Position numbers and translations under genes: made by a program
Assembly (NCBI RefSeq): GCF_002869965.1
Contig: NZ_PEBS01000008.1
Location: forward strand, 1 to 64,000
Reading direction: 5' to 3'
Origin: Janthinobacterium sp. ROICE36
GTDB lineage: Bacteria; Pseudomonadota; Gammaproteobacteria; Burkholderiales; Burkholderiaceae_D
DNA: 64,000 nt
In this document: positions 46,029 to 54,024 of the stretch, one piece after another
Layout of the letters: each line of letters starts with the position of its first letter
Numbering within the stretch: the first letter of the stretch is position 1
The notes under the pieces: generated by a model
The model's input: only the letters and a program-made list of their open reading frames with translations
What the model was told of the DNA's origin: nothing
Databases searched by the model: none

Positions 46029-47423
46029 ATGTCTTTCCTGATAGTTCTGGCCGCACTGGCCTTCCTGATGCTGGCCGCCTACCGCGGCTATAGCGTGATC
46101 CTGTTTGCGCCCGTCGCCGCACTCGGTGCCGTGCTGCTCACCGATCCGTCCGCCGTGCCGGCCGTCTTCAGCGGCATTTTCATGGAAAAGATGGTGGGCT
46201 TCATCAAGCTGTATTTCCCCGTCTTTCTGCTCGGCGCCGTGTTCGGCAAGCTGATCGAGCTGTCCGGCTTTTCCCAGTCCATCGTCGTGGCGGCCATCCG
46301 CTATATCGGCAGTGCGCGCGCGAATGCCGTCATCGTTGCGGTGTGCGCGGCCCTGACTTACGGCGGCGTGTCGCTGTTCGTCGTGGTGTTTGCCGTGTAT
46401 CCGTTTGCAGCCGAGATGTATCGCCAAAGCAATATCCCGAAGCGGCTGATGCCGGGCGCCATCGCCCTGGGCGCGTTCTCGTTCACCATGGATACCCTGC
46501 CCGGCACGCCGCAAATCCAGAACATCATCCCCACCACCTTTTTCAACACGACCGGCTGGGCTGCGCCATGGCTGGGCACCATCGGCGCCGTGCTGACGGT
46601 GAGCATGGGACTGGCTTTCCTGGAATGGCGCCGGCGTTCCGTCATGGCAACGGGCGAAGGGTATGGAGTGGAAGCGGAACAGGCCAAAACCGGCGGTGGC
46701 GAGCTGCCCCATCCGCTGCTATCGGTGGCGCCTTTGGTGCTGGTGGGCGTGGCCAACTTTGCGCTGACCAAGCTGATTCCACACTGGTATGGCGCCAGTT
46801 ACGTACTCACAGCCGACGCACTGCCCGGCTTGCACGCGCCCGTGGCGACGTCGATAGGCTCCGTCACCGGCATCTGGGCCGTGGAGGGCGCTTTATTGCT
46901 GGGCATCTTGCTCGTGTGCGTGACGGCCTTCGGGCGCATCCGCGCCGCCTTTGCCGAAGGCACCAAGGTGGCCGTGGGTGGCGCACTGCTGGCGGCCATG
47001 AATACGGCATCCGAATACGGCTTCGGCGGCGTCATCGCGGCCCTGCCCGGTTTCCTTGCCGTCAGCAATACCTTGCGCAGCGTACCCGATCCGCTCATCA
47101 ACGCAGCGGTCTCCGTGACGACCCTGGCCGGCATTACGGGATCGGCCTCGGGCGGCATGAGCATCGCGCTGGCCGCCATGTCGGACGGTTTCATTCAAGC
47201 TGCGCAGCAAGCCCACATTCCGCTCGAAGTCATGCACCGCGTGGTGGCCATGGCCAGCGGCGGCATGGACACCTTGCCGCACAATGGCGCCGTGATCACC
47301 CTGCTGGCCGTCACGGGCCTGACGCACCGCCAGTCCTACCGCGACATTTTCGGCATCACCGTCATCAAGACGGTGGCCGTGTTCCTCGTCATTGCCGTCT
47401 ATTACATGACGGGGCTGGTCTAA
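46029..47423 (+). CDS. GntP-family permease, 464 aa
   Basis: Inner membrane transporter with about 12 helices. LYFPVFLLGAVFGKLIELSG, TYGGVSLFVVVFAVYPFA and the signature SFTMDTLPGTPQIQNIIPTT place it in the GntP/CitM superfamily; gluconate, hydroxybutyrate or related acids are possible. The C-terminus has MDTLPHNGAVITLLAVTGLT. It is a single gene, with an AT-rich inverted repeat upstream. It stops one base before the stop of the convergent symporter gene. Confidence 0.9.
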   Translation: MSFLIVLAALAFLMLAAYRGYSVILFAPVAALGAVLLTDPSAVPAVFSGIFMEKMVGFIKLYFPVFLLGAVFGKLIELSGFSQSIVVAAIRYIGSARANAVIVAVCAALTYGGVSLFVVVFAVYPFAAEMYRQSNIPKRLMPGAIALGAFSFTMDTLPGTPQIQNIIPTTFFNTTGWAAPWLGTIGAVLTVSMGLAFLEWRRRSVMATGEGYGVEAEQAKTGGGELPHPLLSVAPLVLVGVANFALTKLIPHWYGASYVLTADALPGLHAPVATSIGSVTGIWAVEGALLLGILLVCVTAFGRIRAAFAEGTKVAVGGALLAAMNTASEYGFGGVIAALPGFLAVSNTLRSVPDPLINAAVSVTTLAGITGSASGGMSIALAAMSDGFIQAAQQAHIPLEVMHRVVAMASGGMDTLPHNGAVITLLAVTGLTHRQSYRDIFGITVIKTVAVFLVIAVYYMTGLV

Positions 47424-47424
47424 C

Positions 47425-48828
47425 CTAAAGCCGCGACGACGATGCCGGTTTCACCAACACCTGCGCCGGCTTGAACAAATGGCTGATGCCCATGCTCAGC
47501 AGCGGGCCGGCCAGTGCCAGGTAGGAACTATCCACGCCATACGGATTGCCCGCCAGGAACCAGCCGATGGTGGCGATCACCGAGACGATCACGCCGATGA
47601 AGGCGCCGCGCGGCGTGCCGAATTTCGGCGCATAGAAGGCCATCAGCACCAGCACGGCCAGGGTGGCGCGCAGGGCTTTGCCCAGGAAGGCGATCATCAG
47701 CAGTTTTTCCGCATACAGCGCCAGCACCAGCGGCAGCAGGCCGGCCACGACGATGGCGATGCGCAGGAACACCAGCGATTTCGCATCGTTCTTCGCCTTG
47801 TTGTACCAGGGATCATAAAAATCCTTCATGGCCAGGGTGGCCGACGCCAGCGTAGTGGCGGAAATGCCGCCGAACAGGGCGCCGGCCAGGCCGACGATCA
47901 TGATGCTGGCGGAAAATGCCGGCATGTGGGCGATCAGGGTCGGGAAGGCGTCGATCGACTTCATGCCCGGGTACAGCACGGCGCTGCACATGCCGATCAG
48001 GGCCGCCATCAGGCCGAACGGTATCATCAGCGACGACACGTAATAACAGGCGCGCTTGGCCACGGCCGGGTTGTCCGTGCTGACCAGGGCCTGGATCACG
48101 TATTGCGTGGCGAAGATGGAACCGATGCCGCCGATCATCCAGGCAATGATCTGGCCCCAGCCGATCTCGACCCAGTTGAACATCTTGGCCGGCAATTGCG
48201 CCTGCAGCGCGCCGATGCCGCCGGAGGCTTCCAGCGCATATGCCAGCGCCAGGATCACGCCCAGGTACTTGACGATGGAGTGGGAAAAATTGGTGTACAC
48301 CACCGAACGCATGCCGCCCAGGCTGACATAGATCACGGTGATGGCGCCCACCAGCAAGATGGCGACCGTTTTATTGATGTGCAGCACGGCCGCCAGCACG
48401 GCGCCGCCGCTGGCGTACAGGGCCACGGCAACGATACCCAGCGCGACGATGGTGAGTATCGATGCGGCATAGCGCACGGGTTCGCCATACGTCTGCGCCA
48501 GGATGCCGGAAATCGTCGACTGCCCGCTTTCCTTGTACTTTTTGACCAGCACGATGGCCAGCAACAAGAAGCCCAGCGACAGCGCCACCAGGTTCCAGGC
48601 GGCGGAAATGCCCAGCTCATAGCCTTTTTGCGCCGTGCCGATGCTGACGGAACTGCCGATGAATTCGGACAGCAGCAGCGCGCCGATCAGGTAGGCGGGA
48701 TAATTGCGCCCGCCCGCCGTCATGCCCTCGGCGCTATTGGCGTGCTTGCGCACGCTGTAGGTAATGTACGACATGAGGGCGAAATAGCCCACCGTGACCG
48801 CAGCGATGATGATTAATCTGTTTTCCAT
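47425..48828 (-). CDS. Sodium:solute symporter, 467 aa
   Basis: SSS-family transporter with about 13 helices. GGRNYPAYLIGALLLSEFIG and GTAQKGYELGISAAWNLVAL in the N-terminal part, then GGIGSIFATQYVIQALVSTD, are typical. It lies 131 bases after pcaD on the same strand, at the end of the catB-catC-pcaD run. An aromatic acid or intermediate such as muconate is a plausible substrate, but that is inference. Confidence 0.9.
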   Translation of the reverse strand: MENRLIIIAAVTVGYFALMSYITYSVRKHANSAEGMTAGGRNYPAYLIGALLLSEFIGSSVSIGTAQKGYELGISAAWNLVALSLGFLLLAIVLVKKYKESGQSTISGILAQTYGEPVRYAASILTIVALGIVAVALYASGGAVLAAVLHINKTVAILLVGAITVIYVSLGGMRSVVYTNFSHSIVKYLGVILALAYALEASGGIGALQAQLPAKMFNWVEIGWGQIIAWMIGGIGSIFATQYVIQALVSTDNPAVAKRACYYVSSLMIPFGLMAALIGMCSAVLYPGMKSIDAFPTLIAHMPAFSASIMIVGLAGALFGGISATTLASATLAMKDFYDPWYNKAKNDAKSLVFLRIAIVVAGLLPLVLALYAEKLLMIAFLGKALRATLAVLVLMAFYAPKFGTPRGAFIGVIVSVIATIGWFLAGNPYGVDSSYLALAGPLLSMGISHLFKPAQVLVKPASSSRL

Positions 48829-48936
48829 TCGTCTACTCCAAGTCTGCTTTTCTTATTCTTATTTTTCAAGAAAGCTTTCCCTGCCGCATGCCGGATCTAT
48901 CGGTGGCGGTGCTCAGAGGAAAGTCAAATTCCTGCC

Positions 48937-48951
48937 GTACCGATACGGTAC
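48937..48951. repeat. Perfect palindrome between pcaD and the symporter gene
   Basis: GTACCGATACGGTAC: six-base arms around ATA. It lies in the 131-base gap and lacks a T-run, so it is more likely a regulatory or RNA-processing element than a terminator. Confidence 0.35.
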
Positions 48952-48959
48952 AGCAAGCC

Positions 48960-49763
48960 TCACGCTAAAAAGGTCCGCAACTGCTCTGTAAACAAGTCCG
49001 CCGCCTCGATATTCGAGATATGCGAGGCGGGCAGGTTTACCAGGCGGGCACCAGCAATCTGCTGCTGCAGCCAGCGCCCATCGTCGATGGTGGTCACGGG
49101 ATCGTGCCCGCCCACGATGATCAGGGTCGGCACGGCTATCGTGCCGACGCAGGCGTGCAAGTCCGCCTGCGCCAACGCCTCGCAGCAGGCCGCATAACCG
49201 CCCGCATCCTGATCGCGCAAGGCGTCGACCATGCGCGCCACCGTGTCCGGCGCGCGCTGGAGAAACTGCGGCGTGAACCAGCGCGCGGCGGCACTCCCGG
49301 CCACCGCCGCCATGCCGTCGCAGCGCACTTGCTCCGCCCGCAGCTGCCACGGCGCCGCGCCGCCGATACGCGCCGCCGTATTCGCCAGCACGAGCTTCGT
49401 CAGGCGCTGCGGCTGGTGTATGCCCAGCCACTGGCCCGTCAAGCCCCCCATGGAAATACCGCAGAAAGCGGTACGGGCGATATCGAGGTGGTCGAGCAGC
49501 GCCACCACGTCCAGCCCCAGTCGCCCGATGCCGAACGGCGCGCTGCCGCTGGCCGACTGGCCATGGCCGCGCGTATCGTAGCGCACGACAAAAAAGTCGC
49601 CGGCCAGCGCGTCCGCCTGCGCATCCCACATGGACAAGTCCGTGCCGAGGGAGTTCGACAGGAGCAGGCAGGGCTTGGCGCGGTCGCCATCCGTGCGGTA
49701 ATGCATGCGCATACCGTTCACCTCGCACGTTTGCCCGACAGTGTCGCTGCGTATAGGCGTCAT
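48960..49763 (-). CDS. pcaD: 3-oxoadipate enol-lactonase, 267 aa
   Basis: Alpha/beta hydrolase that opens 3-oxoadipate enol-lactone in the beta-ketoadipate pathway. LLLSNSLGTDLSMWDAQADA, RYDTRGHGQS, the nucleophile GISMGGLTGQ, GGHDPVTTIDDG (Asp) and NLPASHISNIEA (His) complete the catalytic triad. The ATG at 49763 gives the normal length. It starts 11 bases after catC. Confidence 0.93.
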   Translation of the reverse strand: MTPIRSDTVGQTCEVNGMRMHYRTDGDRAKPCLLLSNSLGTDLSMWDAQADALAGDFFVVRYDTRGHGQSASGSAPFGIGRLGLDVVALLDHLDIARTAFCGISMGGLTGQWLGIHQPQRLTKLVLANTAARIGGAAPWQLRAEQVRCDGMAAVAGSAAARWFTPQFLQRAPDTVARMVDALRDQDAGGYAACCEALAQADLHACVGTIAVPTLIIVGGHDPVTTIDDGRWLQQQIAGARLVNLPASHISNIEAADLFTEQLRTFLA

Positions 49764-49774
49764 TGCATCTCTCC

Positions 49775-50065
49775 TCAGGAATCGTCGTCGCGCACCGACG
49801 AAGGATGGCGGCACAGCGGCATCACGTCGATTTGCATGTAGGGAAACAGCGGGAGAGAGGTCAGCAAATTATGCAGCTCGTCCACGCTGTCGACGTCAAA
49901 GACGCTGACGTTGGCGTATTGGCCGGCGATGCGCCACAGGTGGCGCCATTTTCCCTCCTGCTGCAGGCGCTGGGCCAGTTCCTTTTCCGTCTGTTTCAGC
50001 TGCGCCGCCTGCTCGGCGGGCATCGTCAACGGCAGGTTCACGTTCATGCGTACATGGAATAACAT
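49775..50065 (-). CDS. catC: Muconolactone delta-isomerase, 96 aa
   Basis: Small decameric enzyme converting muconolactone to 3-oxoadipate enol-lactone. It starts MLFHVRMNVNLPLTMPAEQA and has EGKWRHLWRIAGQYANVSVF, then HNLLTSLPLFPYMQIDV, all CatC signatures. It lies 20 bases after catB and 11 before pcaD. GGAG precedes the ATG. Confidence 0.96.
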   Translation of the reverse strand: MLFHVRMNVNLPLTMPAEQAAQLKQTEKELAQRLQQEGKWRHLWRIAGQYANVSVFDVDSVDELHNLLTSLPLFPYMQIDVMPLCRHPSSVRDDDS

Positions 50066-50085
50066 GGTTTCTCCTTTTGACTTTC

Positions 50086-51195
50086 TTATTGACGCTGCAT
50101 GGCGCGCAGCTTGTCCGTATCGATCTCCACGCCCAGGCCCGGCCCCGTCGGCACTTGCAGCATGAAGTCGCGGTACACCAGCGGTTCGCGCAAGACTTCC
50201 TGCGTCAGCAGCAGAGGCCCGAACAATTCCGTGCCCCAGGCCAGTTCGGCAAACGTGGAACACACGTGGGCCGTGGCGGCCGTGCCGATGCCGCCTTCGA
50301 GCATGGTGCCGCCGTACAGGCCCACGCCGGCCAGGCGCGCCACGGTGGCCACCTCCAGCGCGGGCAGCAAGCCGCCCGACTGGGTGATTTTCACCGCATA
50401 CACGTCGGCCGCATCGGCCTGGGTCAGCGCCAGCGCGTCGGCGGGACCATGCAAGGCTTCATCGGCCATGATGGCCACGTCAAAGCGACGCGTCAGGCGC
50501 GCCAGCGCGGCGCGGTTACCCGCCTTCACCGGTTGTTCGATCAGGTCGATGCCGCCCGCTTCCAGCGCGGCGATGCCGCGCACGGCGTCCGTCTCGCTCC
50601 AGGCCTGGTTGACATCGACGCGCACGCTGGCCCTTTCGCCCAACGCCCGCTTGATCTCCAGTACGTGGGCCACGTCGTCCATTACGTCGCGCAGGCCGAT
50701 CTTCAGTTTGAAGATGCGGTGGCGGCGCAAGTCCAGCATTTTTTCCGCTTCGGCGATATCGCGCACGGTGTCGCCGCTGGCCAGCACCCAGGCCACGGGC
50801 AGCGCGTCGCGCACCCGGCCGCCCAGCAGTTCCGACAGCGGCACCTTCAGGCGGCGCGCCTGCGCGTCCAGCAGCGCCGTCTCAATCGCGCACTTGGCAA
50901 AGCGGTTGCCCTGGATGACCTTGCGCACCTTGGCCATCGCCTTGGCGACCTCGCTCGCTTGCATGCCGACCAGCAGGGGTGCGATATAGGTATCGATATT
51001 GGTCTTGATGCTTTCCGGGCTTTCGCCACCGTAGCTCAAGCCGCCGATGGTGGTCGCTTCGCCCCAGCCGGTGATGCCGTCGGCGCAGCGCAGCCGCACC
51101 AACACCAAGGTTTGTGTGTTCATGGTGGCGACGGACATCCGGTGCGGGCGAATGGTTGGCACATCGACCAGGTAGGTCTCGATATTTTGAATCAT
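50086..51195 (-). CDS. catB: Muconate cycloisomerase, 369 aa
   Basis: Converts cis,cis-muconate to muconolactone. The enolase-superfamily barrel has the KxK motif RIFKLKIGL, metal ligands in RVDVNQAW and DLIEQPV, and MADEALHGPADAL with KITQSGGL. It starts MIQNIETYLVDVPTIRPHRM. Upstream, the divergent region with catR holds two ATAC-N7-GTAT-type sites. First gene of the catB-catC-pcaD operon. No catA gene is in the window, so catechol cleavage must be encoded elsewhere. Confidence 0.95.
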   Translation of the reverse strand: MIQNIETYLVDVPTIRPHRMSVATMNTQTLVLVRLRCADGITGWGEATTIGGLSYGGESPESIKTNIDTYIAPLLVGMQASEVAKAMAKVRKVIQGNRFAKCAIETALLDAQARRLKVPLSELLGGRVRDALPVAWVLASGDTVRDIAEAEKMLDLRRHRIFKLKIGLRDVMDDVAHVLEIKRALGERASVRVDVNQAWSETDAVRGIAALEAGGIDLIEQPVKAGNRAALARLTRRFDVAIMADEALHGPADALALTQADAADVYAVKITQSGGLLPALEVATVARLAGVGLYGGTMLEGGIGTAATAHVCSTFAELAWGTELFGPLLLTQEVLREPLVYRDFMLQVPTGPGLGVEIDTDKLRAMQRQ

Positions 51196-51256
51196 ATTTA
51201 TTCCGTATAATTCTGTGGAGTGGGGACACCATATGCCCCGAATGTGCCCACGTCCA

Positions 51257-51293
51257 ACACCGAGTTGGTATCAAACCTATACCTGAAAGGTAT
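51257..51293. promoter_or_regulatory. Twin CatR/CatM-type operator sites between catB and catR
   Basis: ATACCTGAAAGGTAT (51279-51293) matches the BenM/CatM consensus ATAC-N7-GTAT exactly. ACACCGAGTTGGTAT (51257-51271) matches with one change. Their centres are 22 bases apart, two helical turns, as expected for a LysR tetramer. The perfect site is next to catR (autorepression) and the second is nearer catB (activation). A catB -10 box TTATAC lies at about 51203-51208 on the minus strand. Confidence 0.75.
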
Positions 51294-51297
51294 GAAG

Positions 51298-52212
51298 ATG
51301 GAATTACGCCATTTGCGCTACTTCGTTGCGGTCGCAGAGGAAAGGAACTTCACGCGGGCCGCCGCGCGCCTGCATATCGCGCAGCCACCGCTCAGCCGGC
51401 AAATGCAGCAACTGGAAGAAACGCTGGGCGTGGCGCTGATCGAAAAAGGCTCGCGGCCCTTGCGGCTGACGGAAGCGGGCGAGTTTTTCCTCGCCCATGC
51501 GCGACCCCTGCTCGACCAGGTGCGCGACCTGAAGGCGATGACGCAACGCGTGGGCAAGCTGGAACGCACCCTGTCGATCGGCTTCGTCGCCTCGACCCTG
51601 TATGGGGAATTACCCGATATCGTGCACCGCTATTGCGAGCGCCATCCCGAGGTCGACGTGAGCCTGCACGAAATGACGACGGTGCAGCAGCTCAAGGCCC
51701 TGAAGGAAGGCCGCATCGACGTGGGTTTCGGGCGTCTGAAAAGCGAAGACCCCAGCATCCGCCGCATCCTGCTGCGCGAAGAGCGGCTGGTCGTGGCCCT
51801 GCCGCCCGGCCACCGGCTGGCCGAGGGGGAAGGCGGCTTGCGCCTGACCGACCTGGTGCATGAAACCCTGCTCGTGTACCCGAAAGCGCCCCGTCCCAGC
51901 TTTGCCGACCAGGTGCTGGCCATGTTCAGTGTAGGCAATGTCACGCCCGGCCCCGTCACCGAAGTACGCGAACTGCAGATTTCCATGGGACTGGTAGCGG
52001 CCGGCCAGGGTATTTCCATCGTGCCCGAAAGCGTGCAGGCCATGCATCACCGCAACGTGGTGTACCGCAAGCTGGATGACAAGCATGCGTTCTCGCCCAT
52101 CCTGTTCAGCATGCGGCATAGGGACCGCTCGCCGGAACTGGACAACCTCCTCGCTGCCGTGTACTCGATCTACGATGAACACGGCATCGCGCACGTCAAG
52201 GAAAGCCTGTAG
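51298..52212 (+). CDS. catR: LysR-type regulator of the catechol genes, 304 aa
   Basis: MELRHLRYFVAVAEERNFTR and ARLHIAQPPLSRQMQQLEET form the CatR/BenM-type helix-turn-helix. The effector domain (about 90-304) has LERTLSIGFVASTLYGELPD. In known systems muconate is the inducer. It is divergent from catB. The ATG at 51298 follows AAAGG; a start at 51292 is also possible. Confidence 0.92.
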   Translation: MELRHLRYFVAVAEERNFTRAAARLHIAQPPLSRQMQQLEETLGVALIEKGSRPLRLTEAGEFFLAHARPLLDQVRDLKAMTQRVGKLERTLSIGFVASTLYGELPDIVHRYCERHPEVDVSLHEMTTVQQLKALKEGRIDVGFGRLKSEDPSIRRILLREERLVVALPPGHRLAEGEGGLRLTDLVHETLLVYPKAPRPSFADQVLAMFSVGNVTPGPVTEVRELQISMGLVAAGQGISIVPESVQAMHHRNVVYRKLDDKHAFSPILFSMRHRDRSPELDNLLAAVYSIYDEHGIAHVKESL

Positions 52213-52215
52213 CAG

Positions 52216-52602
52216 CTAGAGGGCAGCGTCGGCCAGCAATTCGGGACGCAGCGCGCGGATGCGCAGCTCCGTGAAATAGCCGCCCGCCTCGTTGTAGCGC
52301 AGGTAGTGGCGGCCGCAATTCAGGCAGCGGGCCACCTGGCTCAAGTTGGCGGGATAGTAACGGGGCGCGATGGGCGCATCGACGCTGTCATAGCGGGTGC
52401 CATCGGGATGGTATTCGGCGAAAGTGGGTTCCTCATACGGATCTTCGCGCAGGGTGCCGATTTCTTCAAACCGGTCCAGTTCCAGCGAAGTGGGAAGACG
52501 CTGCCAGGCGTCCAGCGGCACGGTGCAGCAGCTGCATTTTTGAGTGATACCGGCCGACGTGGCGGCCAGTGCGAACAAGGCGGGAAAGTCGATGAATAAC
52601 AT
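52216..52602 (-). CDS. Cys-rich protein with probable zinc site, 128 aa
   Basis: No family recognised. QKCSCCTVPLDAWQRLP near the N-terminus and ARCLNCGRHYLRYNEAGGYF in the C-terminal half could form a four-Cys zinc ribbon. The centre is acidic with EDPYEEPTFAEYHPDGTRYD. It ends four bases from the catR stop and is convergent with it. No ribosome site is strong. Confidence 0.65.
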   Translation of the reverse strand: MLFIDFPALFALAATSAGITQKCSCCTVPLDAWQRLPTSLELDRFEEIGTLREDPYEEPTFAEYHPDGTRYDSVDAPIAPRYYPANLSQVARCLNCGRHYLRYNEAGGYFTELRIRALRPELLADAAL

Positions 52603-52659
52603 GCGTCAACCAGTACAAGGGTGCGGCCCTTGGCAACGAGCCTGGCCGCGCCCCTTATT

Positions 52660-54024
52660 CTAGCGCAGTCGCGCCCTGCCGATACGCGCGCCCCATCTTG
52701 CCAGGACCAGCTCCAGCAGCATCAGCATGCAGGCGGAAATGAGCAGCAATGGCATCAGCGCGCACATGGCGGCGGCAAGCAGCCAGGCCAGCGCGGAAGG
52801 CGAGGTCCAGGCGCCCGGTAGCAGCTTGGGCAAACCCAGCGAGCCTGGCAGGCGCCGCTTGAAAAACATCACCCAGCCCGACACCAGCGAGAACAGCACG
52901 CTGGCGCCGAACAGCAGCAACAAAGCCTGGTTCCACCAGCCGAATTCGCCCCGATGAAATGGAATGCCGATGGTGGTGGCCTTGCCGAACGCCGTCTGCG
53001 CCTCCCAGCCCGCGTAATACAGGGGCTTGCCGCTGTAGGCATCGAATTGCAGGTCGAAGCGCAAGGTGGGCTGGCTGCGATCCGCCATGGTGGCGCGCCA
53101 TACATCGTCCTGGCTGGCCGGCGCCGTCAGCTGCACGGCGATGGCAGGCGCATGAATGCGCGCCACCTGCCAGGCATCCTGCCAGTCGAGCGGACCGCCC
53201 GCCCCCTGCTCGCTTGAGTGCAGGCCGCGCGGCACGGGCGGCGGCGCCTGGCCGCTGACGTCGCGCAGCGTGCGTATGCGCCCGCCCGCCTGCTGGCTCC
53301 ACGTCAGGCCTGTCGTCAGGATCACGACGCTGACGATACCAAGCGCCACGCCCAGGAAAGCATGCCATTGGCGCCAGCCATTGCGGCCCCGCGCACCCCG
53401 CTTCGGCAAGCCCGATTGCGCGCCGCGCGGCCACCACAGCACCACACCCGTCACCAGCATCACCATCAGCCAGCTGGCCGCCAGCTCGATCATCCAGCGC
53501 CAGCCATCGTTTTGCAGCAGGCGCGAATGCAGCTTTTTCGCCCAGTTGCCGAAACGCTCGCTGCTCGCCAAGCTGCCCAGTACGCGTGCATCATACGGAT
53601 TCACGTAGACGATGATGGCTTGCGCAGGCAGGCCGAACTTCGGCCTGGGGGGCGTGGCCGGCGCGGCATGTCCGCCATGGCCCGCATGCTCGTCCACGCC
53701 GCCGGGCGGCGCGAACGCCACCTGCACCGCGTCGTCCTGTTGAAACGGCGGTACCACGTGCTGCACTGCCCAGCCGCGCGGTGCCGTCAGTTCCGCTGCC
53801 GCCACGGCGGCGTCCAGCGGCAGCATGGATGCTTGCGGCACCACATGATCGAGGTGCTGGTACAGACGTGCCTCGATCTGCGGCGTGAATACATACAAAA
53901 TGCCCGTCAGGGTGGCCAGCAGCGCAAACGGCGAGGCGATCAGCGCGGCCCAGAAGTGGATGCGCCAGTACAGGCTTTTGCGCCGTGCGATGAGAAAAGC
54001 TGCGTCGTCCATGACCATGCTCAC
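52660..54024 (-). CDS. PepSY-associated membrane protein (PiuB-like), 454 aa
   Basis: Inner membrane protein with PepSY-type domains and about four long helices (IHFWAALIASPFALLATLTG, MIELAASWLMVMLVTGVVLW, AFLGVALGIVSVVILTTGLT, ALLLLFGASVLFSLVSGWVMF). Similar proteins are iron- or copper-regulated reductase-like subunits found with TonB receptors. HAGHGGHAAP (about 120-130) is His-rich and may bind metal. Start options are GTG 54024, which overlaps the receptor stop, and ATG 54018 or 54012. Confidence 0.82.
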   Translation of the reverse strand: MSMVMDDAAFLIARRKSLYWRIHFWAALIASPFALLATLTGILYVFTPQIEARLYQHLDHVVPQASMLPLDAAVAAAELTAPRGWAVQHVVPPFQQDDAVQVAFAPPGGVDEHAGHGGHAAPATPPRPKFGLPAQAIIVYVNPYDARVLGSLASSERFGNWAKKLHSRLLQNDGWRWMIELAASWLMVMLVTGVVLWWPRGAQSGLPKRGARGRNGWRQWHAFLGVALGIVSVVILTTGLTWSQQAGGRIRTLRDVSGQAPPPVPRGLHSSEQGAGGPLDWQDAWQVARIHAPAIAVQLTAPASQDDVWRATMADRSQPTLRFDLQFDAYSGKPLYYAGWEAQTAFGKATTIGIPFHRGEFGWWNQALLLLFGASVLFSLVSGWVMFFKRRLPGSLGLPKLLPGAWTSPSALAWLLAAAMCALMPLLLISACMLMLLELVLARWGARIGRARLR

